From Rhizobium leguminosarum (GTDB taxonomy: Bacteria; Pseudomonadota; Alphaproteobacteria; Rhizobiales; Rhizobiaceae), in assembly GCF_001679785.1 (NCBI RefSeq), contig NZ_CP016286.1:3652001-3716000 (forward strand): a stretch of DNA of 64,000 nucleotides, in the 5' to 3' direction. Positions 48,301-55,513 of the stretch are shown here, piece after piece. Position 1 is the stretch's first letter. Each line of letters starts with the position of its first letter. The notes beneath the pieces were generated by a model. That model saw nothing but the letters and a program-made list of their open reading frames with translations, ran no database searches and had not been told where the DNA came from. Made by a program: the position numbers and the translations under genes.

Positions 48301-48732
48301 ACCGTCGACGTCGCCGGCCTCGCCACCGACCCCGCGATCACCTTTTCCTCCTCGCCCGAACTGCCGCAGGACGAAGTACTGGCGCAGCTGATCTTCGGCC
48401 AGTCGATGTCGAAGCTCTCGCCAGTGCAGATCGCCCAGCTCGCCGACGCCGTCAGTCAGCTGGCCGGCAACCGCTCCACCTCGCTTTTCGAAGGCCTGCG
48501 CAACCAGCTCGGCGTCGACGATTTCGACGTCAGCACCGATTCCAAGGGCCAAACGAGCGTCAGCGTCGGCCGCTACCTCAACGACCGCACCTATTTCGAA
48601 TTGCAGCAGGGCGGCTCGGCCGGCGCCAAGGCTGTGATCAACCTCGATGTCGGCCGCGGCGTCAAGCTGCGCGGAGGGGCCGGCGGCAACGGTGAGGGCG
48701 AAGCCGGCATTGTCTACGAACGGGAATACTGA
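42310..48732 (+). CDS. tamB: Translocation and assembly module inner-membrane protein TamB
   Basis: About 2140 residues from MQTLTKIVNWVVRLTGYVVGAILILAVVALAIF, one N-terminal membrane anchor; a GTG four codons earlier is an alternative, and the open frame reaches into tamA. The long body is a repeating beta-taco groove thought to carry phospholipids or proteins between membranes. The C-terminal DUF490 domain has RRGRMTILNRRLDFSDKSRITFVGDLTPALDM, LPQDEVLAQLIFGQSMSKLSPVQIAQLADAV and GRYLNDRTYFELQQG. Eight tandem 107-residue repeats sit in the middle (about nucleotides 44880-47440), making it longer than many homologues. Confidence 0.95.
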   Translation: MQTLTKIVNWVVRLTGYVVGAILILAVVALAIFGFTSFGARIVTEKIASTLSNRDMTIEVREPQGLLTGGLRAAEISISDTRGVFAEIHGVAIDWNPLALLTGTFHAKRFEIEAINVLRKPVRTLPSRPEAENSGGFSLPIRVDVDRIALPDIKLAAPLAGRAFALAAEGSLSANSDGGEAVVNVSRHAVPDARLVADIAFAPTENRLRLKAQLSEPKGGLLAGFLGLPDSPAVNIDLDGQGPISDWKGKLQAALDGQQRAAIEARHQITEDGLHHLDLKGGGDLSSLLPSAFRPLFAGQTNIDLATTFDNHGKIDIQTGNIATGSVVVAASGTLDPAGNNSLNANLLGTSGPVDFRWPLAEGEARFLISGLNLALTGDAQAARLNVSGSLDTATLPQANIGNIKLTAKSDAFNLAARSGSVQLRLVAGDATFAEPNLNRAVQGPITIASPLQISPSGIGFNGTTVESANINGGLNGSYRLADQALTGNLKLTINPAALPAAATDRFDGPISLESQVVGTIPSKFALSNLVLKSGTLEAAGNVALDGGILNADLSGRLPDIGKLIPGASGGAGYALRVGGELPAISVTANLKAPRLEMADRVLGNLNIDLSGLADPKAPQGRIAATGTIDGQPIGINGDIRSQGGKTSIPALTADIGGNRLTGNVEFSSSLEPTGALTFDFPNIGLLAALGGQKAEGDLKGSLGVSSDGGRIALKLLATGGSIRRDTLAIVKPDIDVTVSDLKALAANGTVKAEEVSAGTNRLAGLSLDFTKQQDHTDFDLDAAYDGNPVLAAGNIEAAGGTMHLNLDRFSASPRNIPIELAAPTQVTIGGGAANLNGVTLKTGTGSVTVTGSAGETLKIDADIRELPAALANGFVPNLSAGGTISGTIAVTGTPAAPVADFKLDWKDATTGQTKGAGLAPLGITAGGKFADNKLDFDTTVGSNDGLSLRAVGNVALADPKAPVLDVDADILNLPARIANGFVPDLAAEGTITGKLAASGSLANPTANFDLDWKSAATSQTKRAGLAELAVKASGKFADSKLDFDTVIGGANSLSLKANGNVAITGTALGNVAVDAALANVPANIANSFVPDLAAEGAISGKISAAGSLSAPTANFDLVWKDAATSHTKRAGLAAISVTASGKFADNKLDFDTGIVGANSLSLTANGNVAITGTTLGNVKVDAALANIPANIANSFVADLAAEGTISGKIAAAGSLSAPTADFDLNWKDAATSHTKRAGLAALGVTASGKFAENKLDFNAAVSGDKELSLKATGNVALAGRAIDSIKVDAEIAKLPASLANAFVPDLAAGGTISGTVSAAGTPAAPKADFKLDWTDAATSQTRSARLSGLALAASGRFADNRLDFDANLAGKDGLSLKAAGNVAISGTSVRNLDVKADLANLPAGLANGFVPGLAAEGTVSGTASASGALPKPAVDFKLDWKNAATAQTRSSGLSGLSAAASGKFANDRVDFDANLAGRDGVLAKATGGVTIAGTAIRDLSINADIPALPANIANAFVPGLGAEGTLSASAVTSGTPANPIVDFKLDWKDAATSHTKAAGLSRLALAATGKYAGARLDFDADLSGSGGISLKAAGNLSIAGTTIRSIDVTANAANVPAAIANGFVPGIGTEGTISATAKATGALSSPVVDFKVDWKNAATSQTKGAGLSPLTIGASGKLAENRLTVDTSLAGDAGMSLKGGGSVVITGARAIDMRFTGNLPFAVLGAPLAQQGFVADGVATVNLQIGGTAAAPVINGTVSTNGAKLVDVRRNMAVNNLTATVTFNGKQAVISRLSGSLGGGGTISASGTIGIQPAGGFPADISIKLDKAVYVDGTLVVSTVNGTVGLRGPITNATLSGKLRLDKTSITVPAKLPTSLREVDIRHKNAPRAVLAQLRDGGERKPGEKSSVITLDLEIDAPSHIFVRGRGIDAELGGLVTIRGTAAAPIVTGGFTMRRGRMTILNRRLDFSDKSRITFVGDLTPALDMEATSASGSTTLTVDVAGLATDPAITFSSSPELPQDEVLAQLIFGQSMSKLSPVQIAQLADAVSQLAGNRSTSLFEGLRNQLGVDDFDVSTDSKGQTSVSVGRYLNDRTYFELQQGGSAGAKAVINLDVGRGVKLRGGAGGNGEGEAGIVYEREY
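44881..47448 (+). repeat. Eight in-frame tandem repeats of 321 bases inside tamB
   Basis: The motif A/N-G-F-V-P recurs with its Asn codon at 44926, 45247, 45568, 45889, 46210, 46531, 46852 and 47173: seven intervals of exactly 321 bases. Each unit carries a DFxLDWKxAATSxT segment and a KxSGKFADxxLDFD segment. Units starting near 45568 and 45889 are nearly identical in DNA, indicating recent duplication. A ninth, degenerate unit follows with a nine-base insertion. Confidence 0.95.
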
Positions 48733-48792
48733 TGCATCTCGCTCGAAGCTGTGCAGCAGTTTGAGGACAGCATGCACAGGCTTTAAGCCGGT

Positions 48793-49230
48793 TTAGAAAC
48801 CGGTTTTGCTGGTCTTGAGAAGGATGTTGGTCTCGGTCGAATTGATGCCGTTGATCAGCCGGATGCGGCGCAGCGTCTCGTCGAAGGCGGCAAGGTCGCG
48901 GTCCTCGAGTTCGGCGACGAAATCCCATTTGCCGTTGGTGCTGTGAAGCGCGCGCACCTGCGGCAGGCCCCTCAACTGATCGGCCACCCTGTCGGCGAGC
49001 TTGCCGAGCACCTCGATCATGACGATGGCGCGCACGCCGGCGGAGCGCGTCTCATGGCCGGTGCGGATAGTGAAGCCGACGATGGTGCCGCTGGCCACCA
49101 GCCGATCGATACGGGCGGCAACCGTTGCCCGCGATGCACCGGTCATCGCCGCAAGCGAGGAGACGGAAATCCGGGCGTTATGGCGAAGTGCGCTCAGAAG
49201 TTCGGTGTCGAGATCGTCCACGCTGATCAC
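48793..49230 (-). CDS. Lrp/AsnC-family regulator beside the arginase genes
   Basis: 145 residues. An N-terminal HTH (LDTELLSALRHNARISVSSLAAMTGASRATVAARIDRLVASGTI) precedes the RAM effector domain (GVRAIVMIEVLGKLADRVADQLRGLPQVRALHSTNGKWDFVAELE). It is divergent from arginase and ornithine aminotransferase, so it is the probable arginine/ornithine-responsive activator of both. The short AT-rich gap between would hold its binding sites. Confidence 0.92.
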   Translation of the reverse strand: MISVDDLDTELLSALRHNARISVSSLAAMTGASRATVAARIDRLVASGTIVGFTIRTGHETRSAGVRAIVMIEVLGKLADRVADQLRGLPQVRALHSTNGKWDFVAELEDRDLAAFDETLRRIRLINGINSTETNILLKTSKTGF

Positions 49231-49355
49231 TTTGTCAAAATAGGTTTATCAATTTGAGCAATCATAGTCCATTTCTGACACTTTTCCATCTTTTTGCCGC
49301 CGACCCTTTATCCCACTATCGGCCGAAAACAGGCCTCAACACGGAGCCCTCCCAA

Positions 49356-50291
49356 ATGAATGCGCAATCGCGATCTGTCACCCTCATCGGCGCGCCGCTG
49401 GAAGAAGGCTCCGGCCGCAGAGGGGCTGCCATGGGCCCCGCGGCCCTGCGCATTGCCGGCGTCGACCAGACGCTGATCGAGCTCGGCCATGACGTCGCCG
49501 ATATCGGCGATCTCAGGATCGTGCCGGCGATGGATCTGCCGAGCCACCCGAAGGCCCATAATCTGAGGATCGTCGGCGCCTTCACCCGCGCGCTCGAAAG
49601 CAGCGTCCACGACGTCGCCGCCTCCGGCCGTTTCCCGCTCATTCTCGGCGGCGACCACAGCCTTTCCATGGGCAGCGTCTCCGGCATGGCCCGCTATGCC
49701 GCCGGCAAGGGCCGCCCGCTCTTCGTGCTCTGGCTCGATGCCCATGCCGATTTCAATTCTCCGGCCACCTCGCCCTCCGGCAATATTCACGGCATGCCGG
49801 TCGCCTTCTTCTGCGGCGAGGCTGAGTTCGCCGACATCCTGCCGAAGGACCGTCCGTTCGTCGATCCGAAGAATGTCTTCCAGGTCGGCATCCGTTCTGT
49901 CGATGCGCGCGAGCGCGAGGAAATCCACGAACACGGCGTCAACGTCTTCGACATGCGCGCGATCGACGAGCAGGGCATCGGCGCCATCATGCGTGAGATC
50001 CTCGATGTCATCACCAAGGCGAACGGCCTGCTGCATGTCAGCCTCGACCTCGATTTCCTCGATCCCGAGATTGCCCCCGGCGTCGGCACGACGGTGCCTG
50101 GCGGTGCGACTTTCCGCGAGGCGCATCTGGTCATGGAAATGCTTTCGGACAGCGGCCTCGTCTCTTCGCTCGATCTCGTCGAGCTCAATCCGTTTCTCGA
50201 CGATCGCGGCAAGAGCGCCCGCATCCTGGTGGAGCTGACGGCAAGCCTGTTTGGCCGCCGCATCTTCGATCGCCCGACACGCGCCGCATAA
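49356..50291 (+). CDS. rocF: Arginase
   Basis: 311 residues from MNAQSRSVTLIGAPLEEGSGRRGAAMGP. The binuclear manganese site is complete: GGDHSLSMGS, WLDAHADFNSPATSPSGNIHGMP and SLDLDFLDPEIAPGVGT. It splits arginine into ornithine and urea. The start at 49356 fits the family; earlier in-frame codons are not plausible. The ornithine aminotransferase gene follows in 77 bases, so the pair degrades arginine to glutamate semialdehyde. Confidence 0.96.
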   Translation: MNAQSRSVTLIGAPLEEGSGRRGAAMGPAALRIAGVDQTLIELGHDVADIGDLRIVPAMDLPSHPKAHNLRIVGAFTRALESSVHDVAASGRFPLILGGDHSLSMGSVSGMARYAAGKGRPLFVLWLDAHADFNSPATSPSGNIHGMPVAFFCGEAEFADILPKDRPFVDPKNVFQVGIRSVDAREREEIHEHGVNVFDMRAIDEQGIGAIMREILDVITKANGLLHVSLDLDFLDPEIAPGVGTTVPGGATFREAHLVMEMLSDSGLVSSLDLVELNPFLDDRGKSARILVELTASLFGRRIFDRPTRAA

Positions 50292-50293
50292 GA

Positions 50294-50338
50294 GCATGTC
50301 GAGCAAAAGTGTGCAGCGGTTTTGCGATAACGACATGC
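50294..50338. repeat. Rhizobial palindromic element between rocF and rocD
   Basis: GCATGTCG (50294-50301) and CGACATGC (50331-50338) are perfect arms, and inside them GCAAAA...TTTTGC pairs. It fills most of the 76 bases between the two coupled genes and would be transcribed as a hairpin. Confidence 0.75.
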
Positions 50339-50367
50339 GTTGAAATAAGATTAGAGGGAGAACGGCC

Positions 50368-51567
50368 ATGAACACTTCGGAAAAACTGATCGCCACGGAA
50401 CAGCGGCTCGGCGCCCATAACTACAAGCCGCTCGACGTGGTGCTGACGCGTGGCGAAGGTGTTTATGTCTGGGATACCGACGGCAACCGTTATCTCGATT
50501 GCCTCTCGGCCTATTCCGCCGTCAACCAGGGCCATTGCCATCCGAAGATCCTCGCCGCCATGGTCGAGCAGGCGGGCAGGCTGACGCTCACCTCCCGCGC
50601 CTTCCGCAACGATCAGCTCGCCTATCTCTACGAAGAGCTCGCGGCTCTCACCGGATCGCACAAGATCCTGCCGATGAATTCCGGTGCCGAAGCGGTGGAG
50701 ACCGCCATCAAGGCGGTGCGCAAATGGGGATATGAGGTCAAGGGCGTGCCGGAGGGCAAGGCGGAGATCATCGTCTGCGCCGATAATTTCCATGGCCGGA
50801 CGCTGAGCATCATCAGCTTCTCCACAGATCCCGATGCCCGCAGCGGTTTCGGCCCCTACACATCAGGCTTCCGTATCATTCCCTTCGGCGATGCCGAGGC
50901 TTTCGCCGCCGCAATCAACGAGAACACGGTGGCGGCCCTGATCGAGCCGATCCAGGGCGAAGCCGGCGTCATCATCCCGCCGGCGGGCTATTTCACCCGC
51001 ATCCGCGAGCTTTGTACGGCAAACAACGTCACCCTCATCCTCGACGAAATCCAGACCGGCCTCGGTCGTACCGGCAAACTGCTGGCCGAGGAGCACGAAG
51101 GCATCGAGGCCGACGTGACGCTGATCGGCAAGGCGCTGTCCGGCGGCTTCTATCCGGTGTCGGCCGTGCTTTCGAATTCCGAAGTTCTGGGCGTGCTGCA
51201 GCCCGGCCAGCACGGCTCGACCTTTGGCGGCAATCCGCTCGCCTGTGCAGTGGCGCGCGCAGCACTCAAGGTGCTGACGGAAGAGGGCATGGTCGAGAAC
51301 GCCGCTGTTATGGGCGACTACTTCCTCGAAGGCTTGAGGTCGATCCGCTCGAACATCGTCAGGGACGTGCGCGGCCGCGGCCTGATGATGGCCATCGAGC
51401 TGGAACCCGAAGCCGGCGGCGCACGGCAATATTGCCATGCGCTGAAGGAGCGCGGTCTTCTCGCCAAGGACACCCACGACCACACGATTCGCCTCGCTCC
51501 GCCACTGGTCATATCAAGAGAGCAGGTCGATTGGGCGGTCTCGCAGATTGGAAAGACGATAAGCTGA
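50368..51567 (+). CDS. rocD: Ornithine aminotransferase
   Basis: 399 residues. Class III aminotransferase motifs: [87 protein letters not shown] (PLP lysine in GKALSGG) and [13 protein letters not shown]. It turns ornithine into glutamate 5-semialdehyde. Its GAGGGAGA ribosome-binding site sits before the ATG. It shares regulation with arginase. Confidence 0.96.
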   Translation: MNTSEKLIATEQRLGAHNYKPLDVVLTRGEGVYVWDTDGNRYLDCLSAYSAVNQGHCHPKILAAMVEQAGRLTLTSRAFRNDQLAYLYEELAALTGSHKILPMNSGAEAVETAIKAVRKWGYEVKGVPEGKAEIIVCADNFHGRTLSIISFSTDPDARSGFGPYTSGFRIIPFGDAEAFAAAINENTVAALIEPIQGEAGVIIPPAGYFTRIRELCTANNVTLILDEIQTGLGRTGKLLAEEHEGIEADVTLIGKALSGGFYPVSAVLSNSEVLGVLQPGQHGSTFGGNPLACAVARAALKVLTEEGMVENAAVMGDYFLEGLRSIRSNIVRDVRGRGLMMAIELEPEAGGARQYCHALKERGLLAKDTHDHTIRLAPPLVISREQVDWAVSQIGKTIS

Positions 51568-51865
51568 GTAAATCGGCGCAATTCTTCTTTGGTATCCCGA
51601 ATAAGCCTGGAATACCCTGACTGCGAAAATATCGGCTGGAGGAGATCGGCAGCAAAACCGCCTCGCCTTCATCCGAGCTTAAAAACCTTCTCAATCTCGT
51701 CTTTCAATTTAGATTTGGGCAACACTCTTTCGCTAAAGTCATCGATAACCGTAACGATGCTTCGCCGAGCGCAAAGCCATCGCGTGGTATGAAGGCAAAG
51801 CTTGTCCGCGCCAATGGTGGCGCATCCGCTTCTGCCCTGGCTTACGATAGTTGGGAAGAATTCTA

Positions 51866-52342
51866 ATGGCCACGATCAATTCGACTAACTTCAGCGGCGA
51901 TACGCTCGAAATTATTGCCTTCCGCCTGCATGATCAGGAATTCTGCGTCAAGACCACGACCATCCGCGAAATCCGTGGCTGGGCACCATCGACGCCGATC
52001 CCGCATGCGCCGGCCGATGTCATCGGTGTCATGAACCTGCGCGGCTCGGTGATCCCGATTATCGATCTGGCTTTCAAGCTCGGCATGAAGAGCACGGTCG
52101 CCAACGAGCGCAGCGCTATCGTCGTCGCCGAGGTTCACAGCATGGTCATCGGCATGCTGGTCGACCGTGTCTCGGATATCCTCACCATCTCGTCCAGCCA
52201 GGTCCAGCCGGTGCCTGAAGTGACCGCCTCCTTCGACCGCGCCTATTGCGAAGGTATCATCGCCTCGGAAAATGGCATGATCTGCTTCCTGAACCTTGCC
52301 AAGATGTTCAAGGAAAACGAAACGGACGAACTGGCCGCCTGA
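51866..52342 (+). CDS. cheW: CheW-like chemotaxis adaptor
   Basis: 158 residues from MATINSTNFSGDTLEIIAFRLHDQEFCVKTTTIREIRGW. The fold motifs HAPADVIGVMNLRGSVIPIIDLAFKLGM, VDRVSDIL and YCEGIIASENGMICFLNLAKMF are those of CheW, which links receptors to CheA. GGGAAGAA lies before the ATG; a start five codons earlier is also possible. It is a solitary gene with its own terminator, away from any che operon in the window. Confidence 0.93.
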   Translation: MATINSTNFSGDTLEIIAFRLHDQEFCVKTTTIREIRGWAPSTPIPHAPADVIGVMNLRGSVIPIIDLAFKLGMKSTVANERSAIVVAEVHSMVIGMLVDRVSDILTISSSQVQPVPEVTASFDRAYCEGIIASENGMICFLNLAKMFKENETDELAA

Positions 52343-52385
52343 TCCGGCCAATATGATCTGGACATTTGCACAATTCGGATATTCG

Positions 52386-52413
52386 AAAACCGCCCGGCAA
52401 CGGGCGGTTTTTT
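52386..52413 (+). terminator. Rho-independent terminator after cheW
   Basis: AAAACCGCCCG (52386-52396) and CGGGCGGTTTT (52401-52411) form an eleven-base-pair stem around GCAA, followed by T residues. Confidence 0.92.
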
Positions 52414-52492
52414 ATTGCGGAACAAGCAGCAGGCTGCAGGAAAACGGCAGCCTCACTGGACTGGTTGTGCCGCCGCGAGGCGGCACTTTTGC

Positions 52493-54149
52493 TTATCCGA
52501 ACAGCGCGAAAGTCGCCCTCAGCGTCACCCAGACACCCCACAGCAGCGGAATGCCGACGACGGCCCAGGCAAGCATCGCCTTGGCGTCCAGCCCGCCTGT
52601 GCCGATGCCGAAGGAACCGGTCGGCCCGGCATTGACGGCCGCCGACTTCGCCTGCAGCGCAGCGACCTCGTCATCCGACATGAACCATTTGTCCGAAAGC
52701 GGCCTGATCAGCGCATTGGCGATGAGCCCGAGCGCCAGCATGCCGGCGAGGATATACATGGTGCCGGTATAGAGGGTTGGCCCGGGCGCAACGCCGGCGG
52801 CGATCTGTGCTTCGCGGATATAGTTGACGACGACGGGCCCGACGATGCCGGCCGTTGCCCAGGCCGTCAGCAGCCGGCCGTGGATGGCGCCGACGAACTG
52901 CGTACCGAAAATATCGGCAAGATAGGCCGGGATCGTCGCAAAGCCGCCGCCGTACATCGACAGGATGATGCCGAAGGAGAGAACGAACAGCGCCTTGTTG
53001 CCCATGCCTGCGAAAGTGGGCGCCAGTGCATAGAGCACGATGCCGAGGACGAAGAAGCAATAATAGGTATTCTTGCGGCCGATCTTGTCGGACAGCGACG
53101 CCCAGAAGAACCGTCCGCCGATGTTGAAGAGCGACAGCAAACCGGCGAAACCGGCGGCGATCGTGGCGATCGATGCCTTCTGCCCGGCGTCGAGCTGGGC
53201 GAAGCCGACATCCGGCAGACCGATCAGCGAACCGGCGAAGATTTCCTGTAGCATTGGCGAGGCCATGCCGATAACGCCGATACCGGCCGAAACGTTGAGG
53301 CAAAGCACCGCCCAGATCAGCCAGAACTGTTTTGTCCTGTGGGCATTGCGCAGGTGCACATGTTTGGTGGTGATCATCGTGCTCTTGGCTGCAGGCGGTG
53401 TCCAACCCTCGGGACGCCAGCCGGCCGGCGGAATGCGATAGCCGAAGGCGCCGCCCATCATGAAGACGAAATAGATCACAGCCATGACGATGAAGGTCTG
53501 CCAGACGCCGACCGAACTGTCGGTCTTGAAGGTATTCATCAACAGGTTGGCTAATGGGGCGCCGATCATCGCACCGCCGCCGAAGCCCATGATCGCCATG
53601 CCGGTCGCCATTCCGCGCCGGTCGGGAAACCACTTGATCAGCGTCGAGACCGGCGAGATGTAACCGAGGCCGAGACCGATGCCGCCGATGACGCCGGCGC
53701 CCAGCCACATCATCCAGAGCTGATGCGTGATGACGCCGATCGCGGCAAGAATGATGCCGCCGCACCAGCAGCAGGCGGAAACGACGCCCGCCTTGCGCGG
53801 ACCGGCCCGCTCGAGCCAGCCGCCCCAGATGGCGGCGGACGAACCAAGCAGAACGAAGAACAGCGTATAGATCCAGCCGAGGTCGGCAACGCGCCAGTCG
53901 CAGGTCGTGGTGAACAACGCCGAGGCAAGTGTCAGATCGGGGCAGGCCGTCGAGGCCGTGATCCCGAGCGACTTGGAAAGCGGCAGCCAGAACACGCTGA
54001 AACCATAGCCATGCCGATGCAGAGATGAATGGCGAGCGCCGCCGGCGGCACCAGCCACCGATTGAACCCGGGCCTTGCGACGATCCTTTCACGATCGAGC
54101 AGGCCGCCCCCGCCAACGCCCCGTCTGTACGTGTTCCCGCTGCTGTCAT
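52493..54149 (-). pseudogene. OFA-family MFS transporter with two N-terminal frame breaks
   Basis: From about 54012 down to 52493 one frame encodes a complete OFA (oxalate/formate-type) major facilitator: GYGFSVFWLPLSKSLGI, ATGMAIMGFGGGAMIGAPLANLLMN, IGGRFFWASLSDKIGRKN and the C-terminal VVGIPLLWGVWVTLRATFALFG. The N-terminus is in other frames. An ATG at 54149 (MTAAGTRTDG) gives way near 54110, within G runs, to GGLLDRERIVARPGFNRWLVPPAALAIHLCIGMA. That in turn breaks near 54012 at GGCATGGCTATGG. Each break equals one missing base. It lies 114 bases after fdsD, so formate or oxalate transport fits. Confidence 0.75.
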
Positions 54150-54161
54150 GAACAACTCCTT

Positions 54162-54189
54162 CTTGATTCAGACCTGGCTTGATTCAGAC
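54162..54189. repeat. Direct repeat upstream of the OFA transporter
   Basis: CTTGATTCAGAC occurs at 54162-54173 and again at 54178-54189, a 16-base period, just before the transporter start. It might be a regulator binding site. Confidence 0.5.
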
Positions 54190-54263
54190 TTAGTGTGACC
54201 GGCACATACGCAGGCAGCGTGTTCCTGCCTCCCCTCCCGCATGGGCCCAATGCTGGATGCTGG

Positions 54264-54509
54264 CTATGGGACCCGGTGTGTCACCGGCTCCGGCTTTCTA
54301 ATCAGAGGGACGGCCTGAAGCACGAGCGCGTCCAGGCCATTCTCCTCATTCTCCAGAATTTCAAACAATTGCCGCCGCATGCGCGGGTCCCAGAATTTAT
54401 TGATATGGGTGGCGACCCCCTGCGCAGCCTCGCTTTGCGGCTGGCTCTTGAAGAAGGTGGCGATCTGGTTTGCCATATAGACGAGCTTGGTCTTGGTATC
54501 ATGCGACAT
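54264..54509 (-). CDS. fdsD: Formate dehydrogenase subunit delta
   Basis: 81 residues from MSHDTKTKLVYMANQIATFFKSQP. The family pattern HINKFWDPRMRRQLFEIL is complete. FdsD is a small helical accessory subunit of the NAD-dependent formate dehydrogenase. The ATG overlaps the end of fdhD by 11 bases, so it is translationally coupled to it. This is the last gene of the fds operon. Confidence 0.93.
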   Translation of the reverse strand: MSHDTKTKLVYMANQIATFFKSQPQSEAAQGVATHINKFWDPRMRRQLFEILENEENGLDALVLQAVPLIRKPEPVTHRVP

Positions 54510-55323
54510 CGGCAATGCTTCCGGGCGAGATGCGGTGCGGGTGGGTGAAGATCTCGAAATCCTCGCCACGCACCAGCGCGACGAGCGTCATGCCGGCTTC
54601 TTCGGCCGTTCGGATGGCGAGAGCCGTCGGCGCGGATATGGCGATGAGCACCGGGCTACCGAGGATCGCTGCCTTCTGCACCATCTCGACGGAGAGCCGG
54701 CTGGTGACGACGACGGCGCCGTCCCCGCCTCTTTCACTGGCGCCGATGACGGCGCCGCAGAGCTTGTCCAGAGCGTTGTGCCGACCGACATCTTCGCGCA
54801 CGGCAATCAGCCCCCTGCCGGGAAGATAGAACCCGGCGCCATGCACCGCCCGCGTCTCACGATGCAGCGGCTGTGCCTCGTTCAGAAGCGAAACGGCGCG
54901 GACGATATCAGCATGCGACAGCGCCAGCGGCGATGTCGAAACGTCAGGCACCGGCCGTACCGCCTGTTCGATCGATTCGATGCCGCAAAGCCCGCAGCCG
55001 ACCGGTCCCGCCATGCTGCGGCGTCGTGCCCGCAGCCGATCGGCGACGTCGTCGACCAGGCTCACCTGCACATCGATCCCCTGCTCACCCTCGATGACCT
55101 CGATGCCCGATATCTCTGCCGGCCCGGTGATGATCCCTTCGGTCAGGCTGAATCCGACGGCAAAATCCTCGAGATCATCAGGCGTTGCCATCATTACCGC
55201 ATGCGAACTGCCGCCATAGGAAAAGGCGATCGGCACCTCTTCCGGCACGATGCGCGAACCGGCTTGGAGGATGCCGTTGCGGCGGGCGGTTTCGGGCGCA
55301 CGGGCGGTGACGGTGAAGGTCAT
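54499..55323 (-). CDS. fdhD: Formate dehydrogenase accessory sulfurtransferase FdhD
   Basis: 274 residues. The catalytic loop GPVGCGLCGIESIEQA has the CxxC pair used to carry persulfide from a cysteine desulfurase to the molybdenum cofactor. The core EDVGRHNALDKLCGAVIG and the middle EVPIAFSYGGSSHAVMMATPDDLEDFAVGFSLTEGI are typical. It corresponds to fdsC in systems of this kind. It is separated from fdsA by 190 bases carrying a repeat pair. Confidence 0.95.
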   Translation of the reverse strand: MTFTVTARAPETARRNGILQAGSRIVPEEVPIAFSYGGSSHAVMMATPDDLEDFAVGFSLTEGIITGPAEISGIEVIEGEQGIDVQVSLVDDVADRLRARRRSMAGPVGCGLCGIESIEQAVRPVPDVSTSPLALSHADIVRAVSLLNEAQPLHRETRAVHGAGFYLPGRGLIAVREDVGRHNALDKLCGAVIGASERGGDGAVVVTSRLSVEMVQKAAILGSPVLIAISAPTALAIRTAEEAGMTLVALVRGEDFEIFTHPHRISPGSIADVA

Positions 55324-55334
55324 GATGCAAACTC

Positions 55335-55490
55335 CCCCTTCTCCCCAGCGGGGAGAAGATGCCCGTCAGGGCAGATGAGGGGGTGAGCGACAATAGGAGC
55401 GAACGAACGAGCGAAAGCCAGGTCGCATTTGCCGAGCCGCCCCCTCATCCACCCTTCGGGCACCTTCTCCCCGAGGGGAGAAGGGGAAGC
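55335..55490. repeat. Inverted pair of rhizobial intergenic repeats (RIME-like)
   Basis: The region holds CCTTCTCCCC...GGGGAGAAG...GCCCGTCAGGGC...ATGAGGGGG at about 55335-55383 and its near mirror CCCCTCAT...CCCTTCGGGCA...CCTTCTCCCC...GGGGAGAAGGGG at about 55440-55490. These modules are the well-known rhizobial intergenic mosaic type. They sit between fdsA and fdhD and could form large hairpins in the operon mRNA. Confidence 0.8.
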
Positions 55491-55513
55491 CACGCCAGAC
55501 CGACCCCGCATCG

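Noticed and set aside
48780..48812. Terminator for the Lrp gene
   Set aside because: AACCGGTTTCTAAACCGG is palindromic but includes the end of the coding sequence and has no T run after it, so it is more likely coincidence.
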